In this document: positions 23,040-34,255 of the stretch, piece after piece
Layout of the letters: every line of letters begins with the position of its first letter
How positions within the stretch are numbered: the stretch's first letter is position 1
From: Chrysopilus asiliformis
Lineage: Eukaryota > Arthropoda > Insecta > Diptera > Rhagionidae
Assembly (NCBI GenBank): GCA_964034945.1
Contig: OZ035962.1
Location: 77,440,942 to 77,504,941, forward strand
DNA: 64,000 nucleotides
Direction of reading: 5' to 3'
Position numbers and translations under genes: made by a program
The notes under the pieces: model-generated
Database searches by the model: none
Told to the model about the DNA's origin: nothing
What the model saw: only the letters and a program-made list of their open reading frames with translations

Positions 23040-23267
23040 TTAAAATCAAATTGGAGATGGTTTTAATATATATCAAGAGGTTTTAATATATATTTACTTT
23101 AATGTAAGAGATAGTGCTATAACATTTTAAAAGGGTGTACTACGTTTTAAATGGACGAGTTTTAAGAAGGTTAGAACGTACTAACTCGCTAAAAGGTTTT
23201 TTTTTTCACAGGATAAGATTTTAACATTGTTTTGATAAATGTGGGAAAGTGAAAAAAAATTACTTAA

Positions 23268-23505
23268 CACTCTAACTGCCACGTCAGTCAAAAAGACCTG
23301 ACACCTAACTGTTGTGTACAGTGAAACAATGAAAATTATTAAAGTGTTTGCTGCAACCGCAACGATTTTTTTAGTTGCACACATTTTATGGTAATAAAAT
23401 AACATTTAGGTATAATTTAGTTTCGATTTTTTTTTCACTTAGTGCCTTTTTGACTGACAACTAAATATTCGAAAAAGGCTTAAAACTGTCGGGGCAGTTA
23501 GAGTG
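23268..23505. mobile_element. TTAA-flanked MITE, 238 bp
   Basis: Inverted ends CACTCTAACTGCC and GGGGCAGTTAGAGTG lie next to TTAA at 23264-23267 and 23506-23509. The interior is AT-rich and non-coding. Confidence 0.8.
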
Positions 23506-24011
23506 TTAAACAATACGGGCGGACACTCAATTTAGTAAACTCCCTTTTAGTGTATTTTCCAGGTATTTTTAAGACGCTTACTCTAAATCTGATAGTGGTT
23601 TGGCTGGATCAGTCCTAGTTTTAAAGAAATGTTTGGCTAGTCCTAATTTTAAGAGAATGCAAGTCTATCTCGTGCAACTTCTTCCAGATTCGAAATCGGC
23701 AACCACAAATTACCCAAAAAAGACTCGAGTATACCGAAAAAAGCCTGGCTCTTTCTAAACAACTTGAACTGTTGTTTGAAAAATACCACATTGGTTTCTA
23801 TGTTGATTTAAGAAAGGAAGTTTGGTGGGTCGCCTAAAGAATTTGTCACGCGATTTTCGCCTTTTCTAACCCCTCACTCCCCCCATCAGTCATATCCAAG
23901 GTTTTTGCAATATTTTTTGATTAAAATTCAATACTTTCATCACATTATAGCCGATGTATTCAATTTTTGTTAAAACCCTGCTCAAAAAATGAAAAACACT
24001 TGTTTTATATA

Positions 24012-24283
24012 CACTCAGAAAAATGTCCAGGTCAACTTTTTGTCAGGTTAACTCTGACCTTACAGAGGTGTCTGTAAGCTAGCTAGCGGTCAGAGTTAAC
24101 CTATCTAAGGTCAACTCGTGCAGCTCCCAATGCCCTACATCACCTGCTGGTGGCTTAACTTCAGAATTTCTCCGACCACAGGTCAACTTAGTTTTACTTG
24201 CTCACATGCAGGCGAACGTGCGCCTACCCGAGGCCAATTACGCCGTATGTAGGTCGTCGAGTTAGCCTCCATTTTTCTGAGTG
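24012..24283. mobile_element. TA-flanked MITE, 272 bp
   Basis: The inverted ends CACTCAGAAAAATG and CATTTTTCTGAGTG are flanked by TA (24010-24011, 24284-24285), pointing to a Tc1/mariner-derived MITE. The interior repeats AGGTCAACT and AGAGTTAACC motifs. Confidence 0.8.
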
Positions 24284-24289
24284 TACAAA

Positions 24290-25085
24290 GCTTCTTTTAA
24301 GTAATTTGAAAAAAAGCATCTTGCACTCAAACTCACGGGTTACGCTCCAATATTAATAAAACTTGGCACATTTATAGAACTTTAAAAAAATATTCGACAT
24401 GTATTTTTTGGCAGGGAGGCGCGTGGTAGTGTGACGGAAGTATTAAATTCTTGACAAAAAAAAATGCGCAAACTATCGTGATATAGTTTACAGACATTTA
24501 AAGACAAATTTTTCGATTTTACTAACCGTTTTCGAGGAAATTGCAAAAAAAAAACAAATTCCATCTGAATGTAATGATAAGAACAACGAAACGCCTTTGA
24601 ATGATATCGAAAGCAAATTTTTTCTTGTGCAAAACTTCATTATGTGTAGATCTCGTTTGTGTATACCATTGAATATAATAGTGGCTTGTAACACCTTTCC
24701 AATATCAAAGATCTTCATGGTACTTGGATAGCCATCTTGCCGTTGTATGCAGGCATGACAAAAGTAAACATCTGTACGTGGAAAAACATTTTCCCAAGTT
24801 AATTTCCTTTCATTTAATATTCGAATACAGCATAAAGAATTCACGGGCAGGCACAGCAGAAACCTTGAGCTCATCATACAGGAGCAACATAGAATCATCA
24901 ACATTACAAAAAGGCAGCATATGTCAGTAAGAGCCTTTTCCTATCTCCCATTATGCTGCGAAATGTGTTTTCAGGTCTGTTTCAACATTTCAGTTTTATG
25001 TGGACGTCATTGTCATGTTTAGGCAAGGAAAACATTAAAAATATCGGAGTAACCTGCAATTTTCGGTAGGCGGGAGAGCAGTTTT
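24290..25085. other. Intergenic DNA, unresolved frames
   Basis: Overlapping open frames exist on both strands between 24382 and 24930, but none has a recognisable domain. No splice structure could be built. Confidence 0.35.
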
Positions 25086-25088
25086 TTT

Positions 25089-25700
25089 ACTTTCTTCTTC
25101 TGTAGGGGGAAAGTATTGTATTCATGACGGAGAACGACTCGGGAACGGGGCCAGATAGAAAATTTCTGATCAGTAGGAAATCCGTTTCAGGCAAAATTGT
25201 GAGTTGTTCGTGCATCTGTCTGCCGTTCCGTCCGTTTTACGTATCCTAAATAACTCGAGAACGCATTGACCTAGCGACTTGAAATTTTTCGTGAATATTT
25301 AAGTTTTACAAAAATCGTGGTTTTCTGACAGTAACGGAATAGTAACCGTAGCTATAACTCCCATAAAGTTTTTTGGAAAAAATACCGTTTTTTGAAAATT
25401 TCTCGAAACTTATGCGCTTTTGGGAAAATATGAATATAACAAAATTTAAAGGACATCAAATTTTCTACATTTTTTGCTTTAGCAGTTTTTGGTATCTCTA
25501 ACGGTTCTCAACATTTTAAAAAAAGAAAGTTTTTTGAAAATCTCTCGAAAACTATGCACTTTTATGAAGAAATGGATAAAGCCAAAATTAAAGGAAATAA
25601 AATTGCCTACATTTAACTGATTTTACGTATCTGTAACGGTTGTGCAAACATTTGAAAAAATATTTGTTTTGACTTTTTTTCCGAAACTACATACACCCAA
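25089..25700 (+). repeat. Family A dispersed repeat, truncated copy
   Basis: It starts TTACTTTCTTCTTCTGTAGG, then AAAGTATTGTATTCATGAC, a short GTCTGCCGTTCCGTCC tract, and GCATTGACCTAGCGACTTG. It is directly followed by a full copy of the same family. Confidence 0.7.
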
Positions 25701-26790
25701 CTCTTTTTACTTTCTTCTACGGAGTATAATAAAGTATTGTATTCATGAAAAATTTCGACCTCTTAATTTTGCCTAAAAAACATTTCCCGATCACTCCTGA
25801 GTTGATTGGAGTCATATTTAAAAAATGTCTTTCTGTCTGTCAGTCTGTCAGTCTGTCAGTCTGTCAGTCTGTCAGTCTGTCAGTCTGTCAGTCTGTCAGT
25901 CTGTCAGTCTGTCAGTCTGTCAGTCTGTCAGTCTGTCAGTCTGTCAGTCTGTCAGTCTGTCAGTCTGTCAGTCTGTCAGTCTGTCAGTCTGTCAGTCTGT
26001 CAGTCTGTCAGTCTGTCAGTCTGTCTGTCAGTCTGTCAGTCTGTGTACAAGATTTCTCAAAAACTAATAGAGCTAGCGCCATGAAATTTTATAGGCATGT
26101 TGGGTTCTGAAATGGGACGATCCTATCAACTTTTGGTGGAAATCCGTTAACCGGAAGTATCCAAAATGGCGGTTTTTCAAAAATCGCAATTTCGTTTTTG
26201 TCGATTTACTCCCAAACTACGCGTTTTTTAGTGGCCTTAAGTATGACAAAACTTGGAGAAAATAAAATTTTTCACACTTTTGTCTTTAACTATAACTCGA
26301 TATCTCCACCTGTTATCGAGATAAACCGTTATTTCCAAAAAAACAGTTTTTTGCGATTATCTCGAAAACTAACGGGTTTTTGCTGACTGAATGTATGAAG
26401 TTAATTAATTAGAATGGCATTCTGCACAATTTTGTTTCTTACCGTTATCCGTTATCTTTTACCGTTATTGAGATATTTTCATTAATATGTAAAAAATCAT
26501 ATTTTTGCGAATAATTTGCAAACTAACGGTTTTACGACAAATCAGTTAAAAGAATAATTAAAGATGTTAACATTTTCTACATTTTTGCCATTTACCGTAA
26601 ATTGATATCTTTTACAGTTCTCAAGTTATCTCAAATTTTGTACGTTTTTGATATTTTTGGATGAACCAAGAATTTATTGGGAGGTCGTCTTAGGTTGACA
26701 ACGCGACAGGGCTCTAGCGTAAATTGCGCAGGGTCGTAGATTTTGTAGAAGAAAGTTTTGTGTTGACCACAACTGATATTTTTACACGGT
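25701..26790 (+). repeat. Family A dispersed repeat, long copy
   Basis: It starts TTTTTACTTTCTTCTACGGA and GTATTGTATTCATGA, contains the long microsatellite 25829-26044, and then has units with ATCTCGAAAACTAACGG. It ends in AGAAGAAAGTTTTGTGTTG followed by ACCACAACTGATATTTTT. A reverse copy with the same order lies at 55985-56815. No gene is inside. Confidence 0.75.
25829..26044. repeat. (GTCTGTCA)n microsatellite, about 27 units
   Basis: An 8-bp unit is repeated almost perfectly over some 216 bp. All three forward frames stay open, giving Ser/Val/Cys/Leu-rich spurious frames. It is the expanded version of the short GTCY tract seen in other family copies. Confidence 0.95.
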
Positions 26791-26856
26791 AGATACGTTC
26801 CAACGAAAATCGTGTAAAAAAAAACCGTGTAAAAAAAGATATGCAGCACATATTAA

Positions 26857-28516
26857 CCCATTTAGATCCTTAACTCGGTAAACTTTAGACCCCTTATCTT
26901 CCCGGAACTTTTTTTTTCGAATATTTTGTTATAAACCTCATATGTTAGTTACAGCATGACAAGAAACTAGAAAAAAATTCGTTTTGAGAAAACGGGTCGA
27001 CAGGGATGAAATTAGGGGGGTGTTCGAAAACGACCGTTTGGGATAATAAGTATACTTTTGTAAACAGTAAAAATTTTCAATTTCGATTAATTTTTTTCAT
27101 ATTTAATAACAAAAACTTACAATAGTTTTGTAAAACAAATACAACTCATTATTGATATATAAAAATAAAAAGAATAAAAAAGCAGTCTAAATTCGAGACG
27201 TTTTAATTTGTAAGTAAACTGCAGAGAATGCCATTGACCATGCCTTGTATCCGAATCTTATTGGTTTTCCTTTTATGAATTGTTTACAAGAATGTTTCCC
27301 AAAATATTTAATCATTGATTCATCTATAGCCAATAGGTGCATACTTTATAAACTGCTTGTTTAATAATGTGACAAGGGGTCTTACTTTCGAATATTTGTC
27401 AGACTTGTCCAAGTGATTGTTAGCAGATACGTGTAAGTAATGAAAACTATCATCGAGGCGGTTTCTTCTCAACGTCTCTATTACTAAATTATTTTGCGAG
27501 TCTGGTCTATTTTCTCAATACATTCGTCTACGGGGACATATATTATAGCCAGTTAAAAATAGGATTCCGATGAAAGCATACATTTCATCATTTTTGATAG
27601 AAATATCAACATTCTTCTGTAGTGCGTATAGTGAAGTATAATTGACAATTGCAGTTATAATTTCTTCGGTGATGAAAAATTTGAAGAAGTCGATTGGCTC
27701 TGAGTCCGCCGATAAGGAACAGGGTGGGATAAGAACTCCTTCCCATGGCGCATTTACACTTTCAATGTCGGCAATATCACCACATTCAAAGTGCGGTCTT
27801 TCCAATGTCTGTCTAAAGTCACTCAGTGGCCTATTATCATCACTGTCTTCTCCAACATCTTCATCATCCTGTATAGTTTCGTCTTCGAGCACTACCTCAC
27901 ATATAGCAGTCAGCTGATTCCTATTTAAACAGTTTGGGTCTGCTTCATTGTCGTCACCTGAATCCTCATCTGTTTCCCCTTCTCCAACATCAGGAGGTTC
28001 GATAAATACACAATCCGGAACATTTGAGATTTCTATGTTCTCCAATTCTTCAAGAATTTGTGCTACGGATAAACTTCTCCTGTAAAAAAAGGATACCTTT
28101 TATCCCAAACGGTCGAAAACGAACTGAAGTAGTTTAATAGGTGCCTGTGTCTTAATTAATTTAATAATTTAGAAACAGAACCTTTGATAACCATCACTCA
28201 TAGCTTAACAACAACTTGTAATACTATTTCAATGTTATTTGTAAAAGATTCTACGTACCGGTAATAATTAGTTGTGCTCATTGTCACCTCTAAAGATCGT
28301 AACACTTCTTCCTCTCTGAATTAAAACAAAAACTAAATTTGTCGCGTCAAAACAAATGCATTTCTATTTTTCAAAATCTTCTCGGAAATATTACCAAGCA
28401 TGAACGTGTTCTAGGCACAGCTAATCGGGGGACGTAGAAAAACAAACAAAGTTCGTTTTCGACCATTTGGGATAATAAACTGAAAGTTCGTTTTCGACCG
28501 TTTGGGTCTAAATGGG
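26857..28516 (-). mobile_element. piggyBac element, decayed, 1660 bp
   Basis: The borders are TTAA (26853-26856 and 28517-28520), followed inside by CCCATTTAGA on both ends. Both TTAA target site and CCC ends are piggyBac hallmarks. Subterminal GACCGTTTGGG repeats occur at the right (28460-28510, 28105-28115) and again at 27030-27045. The transposase gene inside is broken and lacks its 3' part. Confidence 0.9.
27235..28281 (-). pseudogene. piggyBac transposase, spliced, nonsense-mutated and truncated
   Basis: A tiny first exon (28281-28259, MSTTNYYR) has a GTACGTAG donor. It joins, in frame, after a TTTTTTTACAG acceptor to the second exon starting at 28079 (RSLSVAQILEELEN). Residues about 20-110 are very acidic (for example ETDEDSGDDNEAD), as in many piggyBac N-termini. 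The transposase domain begins at PIDFFKFFITEEIITAIVNY. The frame ends at a TGA (27513-27515) in place of the Trp expected after RMY. Homology continues past it: DSQNNLVIETLRRNRLDD, HLDKSDKYSKVRPLVTLLN, and IDESMIKYFGKHSCKQFIKG with GKPIRFGYKAW, including the first catalytic Asp (IDESM), with a further frame break near 27340. The other catalytic regions are absent, so the copy is dead. Confidence 0.87.
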
Positions 28517-28617
28517 TTAAAATTGAGGATGTGTTCCACAGCTTTAAAAAACCGTGTAAGATGAAAAAAAAGCTATATGTTGTCCTAAAAACCGTGCAAA
28601 AAAAAATATAATGAATA

Positions 28618-28832
28618 GAGTGGACCAACCCACATGTCGAAATCGTGAATTTTTTTGTGTTTGAATCACTATTGCGAGTGAGTTTTTAGATAAAAATGTT
28701 TGGTTGCACAAAAGAACATTTCAACATTGAGTAATAAAGTCCACAGAAATTTTTTTTTCCAAAAATTTACAGTTAATAATCGTACAAAAGTGGAAAAACT
28801 TTAAAAACTCGATTATGTGGCTTGGTCCACTC
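28618..28832. mobile_element. TA-flanked MITE, 215 bp (family copy 1)
   Basis: The ends GAGTGGACCAACCCACAT and ATGTGGCTTGGTCCACTC are inverted, with TA on both sides. It is nearly identical along its length to 59346-59560 in reverse orientation. The sequence beyond the right end (TAGCTTTTAACGCCTCAATT) is shared too, so the true element is slightly longer. Confidence 0.85.
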
Positions 28833-29349
28833 TAGCTTTTAACGCCTCAATTATAAAAAAAACCAAATTAGAATAGAAATAAAAATATTATTTAGATTAT
28901 TCATCGCTACTTGATATTAAGCGTGAACGTTTATTACTGACTTGACAAAAATCGCTTCCATTACTAGAGATGTCTAACACATCTGACGAGTTTGAATCCA
29001 ATGAAGAGTATGGTTCATTATTAACGTTCACTGAATGCGCCCAATAACTCAATAATGTGCTTAATGCAATTTTAAATAGACAAATATAAAATCGACTATA
29101 AAAATTTCCCCAATTATATTTTATTTTTGTAACTACATGTAAAAAAATTTTCTTTAGACTTCGTGTTAGAACAAAAAATTCGTGGAAAAAATTTTTTTTT
29201 TGTCTTTTTGTGGACCGTGTTATTTCAAAATCGTGTAAAAAAAGACCGTGTAAAAAAAGAGTTGGGTGTATTGCAGAGGAAAGTTTTGTGTTGATCGCAA
29301 CTGATATTTTTTTATACATTAAATGTGTGGAAAAAATACTTTTGACCAC

Positions 29350-30765
29350 TTGCGGTAACAGTGAACCGTGAGTGGTGGAAAAAGCGTATAATTTTCAAAG
29401 CCTCATTTTTAGATTTTATTAGCCCATATGCCGTACCAATGATGCGTTCGTTAGCTGCGTTTTTAAAGCATATAATACACTCAATTTGAGGTTAAATGGA
29501 TAGCATTAAAACGCGAAGAACGACAGCAGACAAGAGGATCCGAAAATAACATAAAACAGAAATACCTCTTTATGTGTTTTGAACATTAAAAGCACGCCAT
29601 CATGTTGGCAAGGTTGGCCCGGCTTTGAACACCGGCACGAACCACAAAATGATTCAATTGTTTAGTTACCTGTCTGTCTTCATATCAGCCTGGTTATGTA
29701 TGCTTAGCCATTAAACGCGATGACAGTCAGTGACTTTAAACAATGAACTTGAACATGGAAAATCGAGAAACTTAAAAAAACATACAAACGTAATTGACAT
29801 TAAAAAAAATTCAAATTCACGGCTACCAGATACTCAATAAATATCGAAATTTTGAATAAATTATGAAATAAGGAACATAATTTTGACTTTGAATGAGTTC
29901 AACTTTGAGGCTTTGAGATAATTTACATTTCCTATTCAAGTGAATTAATTTTACCACTATTTAATATTAAATTAAGCACAAATTAAATGGCTTTTATTAA
30001 TGTTCAATTTAATAGAAAAATGGGACATAATTATGGTTGGGCAATTCTTTTGTAATTCTCAACATTTTAGCTTTGCTGAGTTATGACTTGGAGTTGCTTT
30101 CATGCCAAAGTCCTTAAATGATTTCTCTGAATTTTCAATTTTTCAAGTGAATCAAAATATATCACATTTAATAGAAGAAACAGAGAATTGAAAAAGAAAA
30201 TCTGAAAACCTTCAAATAAAACTCAGCCGGGCTCCTTTCAATTACTTACGTCAATAGAAAAGTCCCATTATTGTGAAAAAAAAATCCAAGACTTTTTGAA
30301 CAGACCTAATGTAATTGAAATTCTATCTGATTTCAATATGAATTATAAAGCCAATACAGAAGTTACGAGTATCTGAATGTTACGACAGATGTTACGAGTA
30401 TCTGAAGTAACTAAGGACTCCAAGGTATTGATTGACTTATTTTCCTGTTTCATATTTCTTATATATAATCAAATCAATTTTTGGGTTGACAAACCGGTAT
30501 TTATAAATAGTAATATAATGTTTTATTTTTGTCTGTCTTTACTTTAATAACGCTTAAAACACATGGCAATTTTGCATTTCTATAGATTTGCAATGTGACA
30601 AAGCTACGGTTTAATCAAAGCCGGAAATAGACATTTCTAGGTCTTGTGTTGGTTTTCATTTTCACAGTATCATTTCTGCGATTGTTTTGGGCGGAGTTAT
30701 CAAATATGTACAACAAATTTACTTGCGTAATTCATCGCAAGATATACTACGCAGGAAAAAAATTA
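29350..30765. other. Intergenic DNA, nothing recognised
   Basis: AT-rich, with no gene structure, inverted termini or known repeat. Confidence 0.4.
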
Positions 30766-31335
30766 TGAAAAACATAAGAAAAGCTACAATTGCACAGGGG
30801 CCGATCATTAAATACTCAATCAGAGGCCTGACAATATTTGGGGAGGAGGGGGCAATCCGATTGGATTTTGATGTATGGACGGGTTATGTAAAATCATATT
30901 CTAAACACATTTTGTCTTTATAAATCTTTCGATACTATGCACCATTTTCGAGAAAATAAAAAAAAAGTATACAATTTGTATGGGGGAGGAAGGAAAGAAT
31001 GGTCTAACAGAATTTGGATTAAATACATTTTACATTGCTAATTTTTTGTTTACGGCTCACCGTTTTCGAGAAACTTGCGAAAAAATGTTTCGTTGGCTTG
31101 GTGGAAGGGGTAAGGGGAAAGAAATGATTCGAGTTTGCCCATTCAAGAACTTAGTCTTGGCATTTACGGTAAACGCAACCACTCAAAATTTCAAATCTCT
31201 AGCTCAATCCTTTCGAAAGTTATGGTGTTTAAGGACAGACAGACAGACGGACGGACAAACGGACAGACAGACAGACGGACAAACGGACAGATGGACAGAC
31301 AGAAGACGGACAGATAACTATAATAAAAAGCTCAA
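30766..31335 (-). repeat. Family B dispersed repeat, reverse copy
   Basis: The order is reversed relative to 9.6 kb: unit blocks (GATTGGATTTTGATGTATGG, GTAAAATCATATTCTAAACA) come first and the GGACAGACAGACGGACGG tract last (31233-31312). It starts with AAAAACATAAGAAAA, as does the copy at 48.35 kb. Confidence 0.75.
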
Positions 31336-31420
31336 AAAAATTAATGACTTTCAAAACTGGAGGACTATTTTAAAACAATCAAGCGGGCACTTTGATCGCT
31401 TTCCCGGCCAGGTTTTCATA

Positions 31421-31979
31421 AAGGGTCTTTCAACAAGGACATAACAATTTTGTTTTTAAATAAAACACAGAATAAGTGAGATATCGGGCTGAAGTTTATT
31501 CCAGGTGTAGTGGACATGTTACATTTAAGTATGAAATTCGATGTCGTTCATATGGCCACCGCGAGCACGTTTGCTGATTGATTCTTTGGAGCCAATTTTC
31601 CACCACTCTTCCACACATATCGGCCGGAACGTTGGCAATTTCGCGTTCGATATATTTCCTGAGCTCCTCTAACGTTGTTGGCTTGTTGGCATAAACCAAC
31701 GACTTAACATAACCCCATAAAAAGAAATCCAACGGCGTTAAATCGCATGAACGAGGTGGCCATTCGACCGGACTATTTCTCGAGATTACACGATTACCGA
31801 ACTTCTCCTTCAATAGATCAATTGTTTCACCAGCTTTGTGGCATTGCTCGTTCGTGAACTTCACCATGATAAAAATGTAAACCTTGACTGACGTTTTAGC
31901 ATTGCCAGATCATAAAAAAAGTTTTAGGGTGCGTTTTTATTAAAATACAAAATTGTTATGTCCGTGTTGAAACACCCGA
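31421..31979 (-). mobile_element. Internally deleted mariner-like element, 559 bp
   Basis: The terminal inverted repeats of about 33 bp contain GGACATAACAATTTTGT and are flanked by TA (31419-31420, 31980-31981). Between them lies a 123-codon frame with only the two ends of a transposase. A second copy of the same terminal sequence enters at 63867. The family is widely recognised from GGACATAACAATTTTGT-type ends only within this window; its exact subfamily is not assigned. Confidence 0.85.
31496..31867 (-). pseudogene. Mariner-like transposase, N-terminus fused to C-terminus
   Basis: The 123-residue frame starts MVKFTNEQ, the usual start of one mariner-like transposase family. It jumps almost at once to the C-terminal catalytic part, VEWPPRSCDLTPLDFFLWGY, then VKSLVYANKPTTLEELRKYI. 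Only the last catalytic Asp (TPLDFF) remains; both helix-turn-helix domains and the first two catalytic Asp are missing. The fusion is in frame, probably from one internal deletion. It cannot be a working transposase. Whether the open frame has been kept by chance or selection is unknown. Confidence 0.8.
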
Positions 31980-32278
31980 TATAAATACTTATTATAATTG
32001 TATGAAGATATAAAGTTTTGATGATTCTACAAAGAACTTGAGCTAAATAAAGCACCATACCAAATACCAAAATATTTTCAGAATAAAACTACAGGTAGCT
32101 TTTAATTTACTAATATAAATTTTACGGCTTATTCGTCATTTGGAATATTTTTGTTAGTTATTTATGTCATGAATCAAATTTGTGCACTTAAAAAAGTGCT
32201 TCTTCTTCTCAACCACATCTTTGGCGCTAAATATAATGATCGCTCCACTCATAATAAATTACACCATTTTATATACTA

Positions 32279-32592
32279 CTAGCTTGCAAACCCGTCGTTA
32301 AGTTTTTTCAAATTTTTTTTGTCTATGTTGGAGCTAAACTTCAGGCCAATCGGCTCGGTGGTTTCCCAGCGAAAGGGTAACATAGAGGAAGAGCTAAGTT
32401 TCTAAATCACTTTACCCCCTCCCCTTACTCCCCCCACCCCTCGCGCAACTTTTCCGTATGCCTATTTTGGAACCAGAACTACTACAGACACTCATGCCAA
32501 ATTTCAATACAATCGGTTCCGCCGTTTTTGCGTGAAAGAGGAACGAACAGACAGACAGACAGACACCTACTCATTTTTATATATTAGTATGA
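32279..32592 (-). mobile_element. Helitron-like element, 314 bp
   Basis: On the minus strand it starts after A with TCATACTAATATATAAAAATG and ends GCAAGCTAG before T, fitting the TC/CTRR, A|T rule. A GTCTGTCTGTCTGTC tract follows the start and CCGAGCCGATTGGCCTGAAG lies internally. It is clearly the same family as 39309-39650. Confidence 0.75.
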
Positions 32593-32640
32593 TTAAGTAT
32601 TTGTTAAGTAAGAAGTTTGAGTGGAATTCTAGTATTATTT

Positions 32641-33200
32641 TTATACCCGTATGGTGAAACCAAAGGGTATACTAACTTTGCCTTACCGTTTGTAACGCCA
32701 AGATCCCGTCATCACACATAAAAATGAATTACACCAGTGTGTTTAGAATGATAAAAATAATTGATTTTTGCATGTACGTCCGTCTGTCCGTCTGTCTGTC
32801 TGTCCGTCTGTCCGTCCGTCTGTGGTGCGGATTGCGGGCGCACGGATTGAGCTAGAGACTTGAAATTTTGCGCAGATCCGTTTTTCGTAAAATTCGAGGC
32901 TAAGTTCGTTAACGGGCAACCATTAGGGGGGGTACCCCCCATAAGAACGAAAACAATTTTTGCGAATATCTCAAAAACGGTGCATCTTATCAAAAAAGTG
33001 CAAGAACAAAAGTTGTTTAGGATATGATTCTACATAAAACTTCCATACATCAAAATCCGATTGGAATAAATTTTAAAAAATCTTTTTGGAAAGTTTAACT
33101 TCAAGTGGAATTTTGGTACAACTGTTCAAATTTTGATACGAATATCACCATACGGGTCTCCAATGATTGCCAGATAGGCAATTATAGCTTTTGTTATGTT
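32641..33200 (+). repeat. Family C dispersed repeat with (GTCY)n, full copy
   Basis: It begins TATACCCGTATGGTGAAACC and ends near TATCACCATACGGGT with flanking CTCCAATGATTGCCAGAT. ACCCGTATGGTGA at the start is the inverse of TCACCATACGGGT at the end. The GTCCGTCTGTCC tract is at 32780-32822. A reverse full copy lies at 61655-62200 and a deleted copy at 40062-40245. Confidence 0.8.
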
Positions 33201-33475
33201 TTTAAAAAACTATTAAAGTCGATTCTGGAAAAAACAAAAATTATGACAAATTCAGTTTGGTCCGATAACAAATAAAGAACTGCTCGTTACTCGTTTATTA
33301 CAATTTTATTGCAATTTTACAAGCTAATAAAAATCGAAAAGCAATTGACGAAATAAACCAATCAATTGGAAAAACAATTCTAAAATTTCTGTAATCATTT
33401 ATTACCAAATTCGATAAATTAGATTCAAAGAACATCGAAAGTGATTTTCATTCTTATCTAAAATGGCAAAATTCC

Positions 33476-33512
33476 TATAAAAAGAGCTGAAATCGCCAAA
33501 AAATTATTCAGT
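33476..33512 (+). promoter_or_regulatory. TATA box and initiator of the 33.5-34.0 kb gene
   Basis: TATAAAAA at 33476-33483 and TTCAGTT with initiator A at 33510. The ATG follows 26 nt later, so the 5' untranslated region is short. Confidence 0.7.
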
Positions 33513-33535
33513 TTTGTGTTGTGCAAACATTAAAC

Positions 33536-34014
33536 ATGAAGTTCACAATTGTAATCCTTGTTGTGGTTGGTGAGTTGAAAATAAAATATTCCTGTTTACA
33601 AAAATAGAAACTATGTTGAAAATTTGAAATTTAAAAAAAAGCGTTTTTTTATAAATTTTGAAAAAAAAAATTATAATATTTTTAGTATTATTAAATTTTG
33701 CGGCTATTTATAGCGTTTGCAATGGTGGAATCTAAAAAACTTTCACACGCGTGCGATTTAAGTGCCTGTCCAGCAGTTGAAGATCGTGTTTGCGGGTTCA
33801 ATGGAGAATGCTATCAATCATTCCCCAATCAATGTCTTTTGGAGGCTGTAAACAGATGCACCGATCCAAAGAAAATGAGTGAGATTTTATTAAAATTGAA
33901 ATATTTAAAAAACAAATATTTTTACTATTTTTTTATGTGTTTATAATAGAATTCTATTCATTGGAGCATCGAATTTGTGGCTATCCAGTTCCAAAATGTG
34001 GACTAGACGTTTAA
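33536..34014 (+). CDS. Small secreted Kazal-like cysteine-rich protein, group II copy 1
   Basis: The exons 33536-33569, 33714-33878 and 33950-34014 give 87 residues; introns are 144 and 71 nt, both phase 1. The signal peptide is MKFTIVILVVVAFAMVES. The mature part has eight cysteines: C-x4-C-x7-C-G-F-x4-C-x7-C-x6-C, then two in the last exon (RICGYPVPKC). The motif VEDRVCGFNGEC and the spacing QSFPNQC are the Kazal-like core. An upstream AG at about 33684 would give a stop, so the acceptor before CGTTTG was chosen. Family knowledge would suggest extracellular protease inhibition, but the extra cysteine between the third and fifth is not in standard Kazal domains. Confidence 0.83.
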
Positions 34015-34117
34015 TTGGATGAAAATTCTACGAAAAATGTCCAAAGTTTCAAAATGTTTCAGAGTTGAAATACAAAATTATTATCTATCATAAAAAATTA
34101 TATTCTTTTTTTTTTCT

Positions 34118-34255
34118 CTCTCTCTCTCTCTCTCGGCACTACAACCGGTTTTGGCCTGCCGCAATGTCTCTCGCCAGAAGTCCCGGTCACGTGCCGATGT
34201 CCTCCAGTTTTGCGTCCCAATTCCCTCCGCTTCCTGGTCAACGCAACTTCTTTTT
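34118..34255 (-). mobile_element. Non-LTR retrotransposon 3' end, truncated copy 1
   Basis: On the minus strand the frame reads WRTSARDRDFWRETLRQAK, the extreme C-terminus of LINE-encoded proteins. It is followed by ACCGGTTGTAGTGCCGAGAG and a (GA)n tail. The plus strand shows the tail as CTCTCTCTCT at 34118-34134. Confidence 0.75.

Noticed and set aside
24382..24930. Overlapping frames on both strands as a gene
   Set aside because: No domain, no consistent splice model, frames interrupted.
25829..26044. Regular repeat as a CRISPR-like array
   Set aside because: There are no spacers; it is an uninterrupted 8-bp microsatellite in a eukaryotic genome.
25745..26110. Three overlapping Ser/Leu/Val/Cys repeat frames
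   Set aside because: All arise from the (GTCTGTCA)n tract; an 8-bp unit without stops stays open in every forward frame.
28897..29349. 150-residue frame with a Ser/Asp-rich C-terminus
   Set aside because: No recognisable domain, no promoter or splice evidence, and its N-terminal half overlaps family A end sequence. It could be the tail of a decayed transposase but this is not shown.
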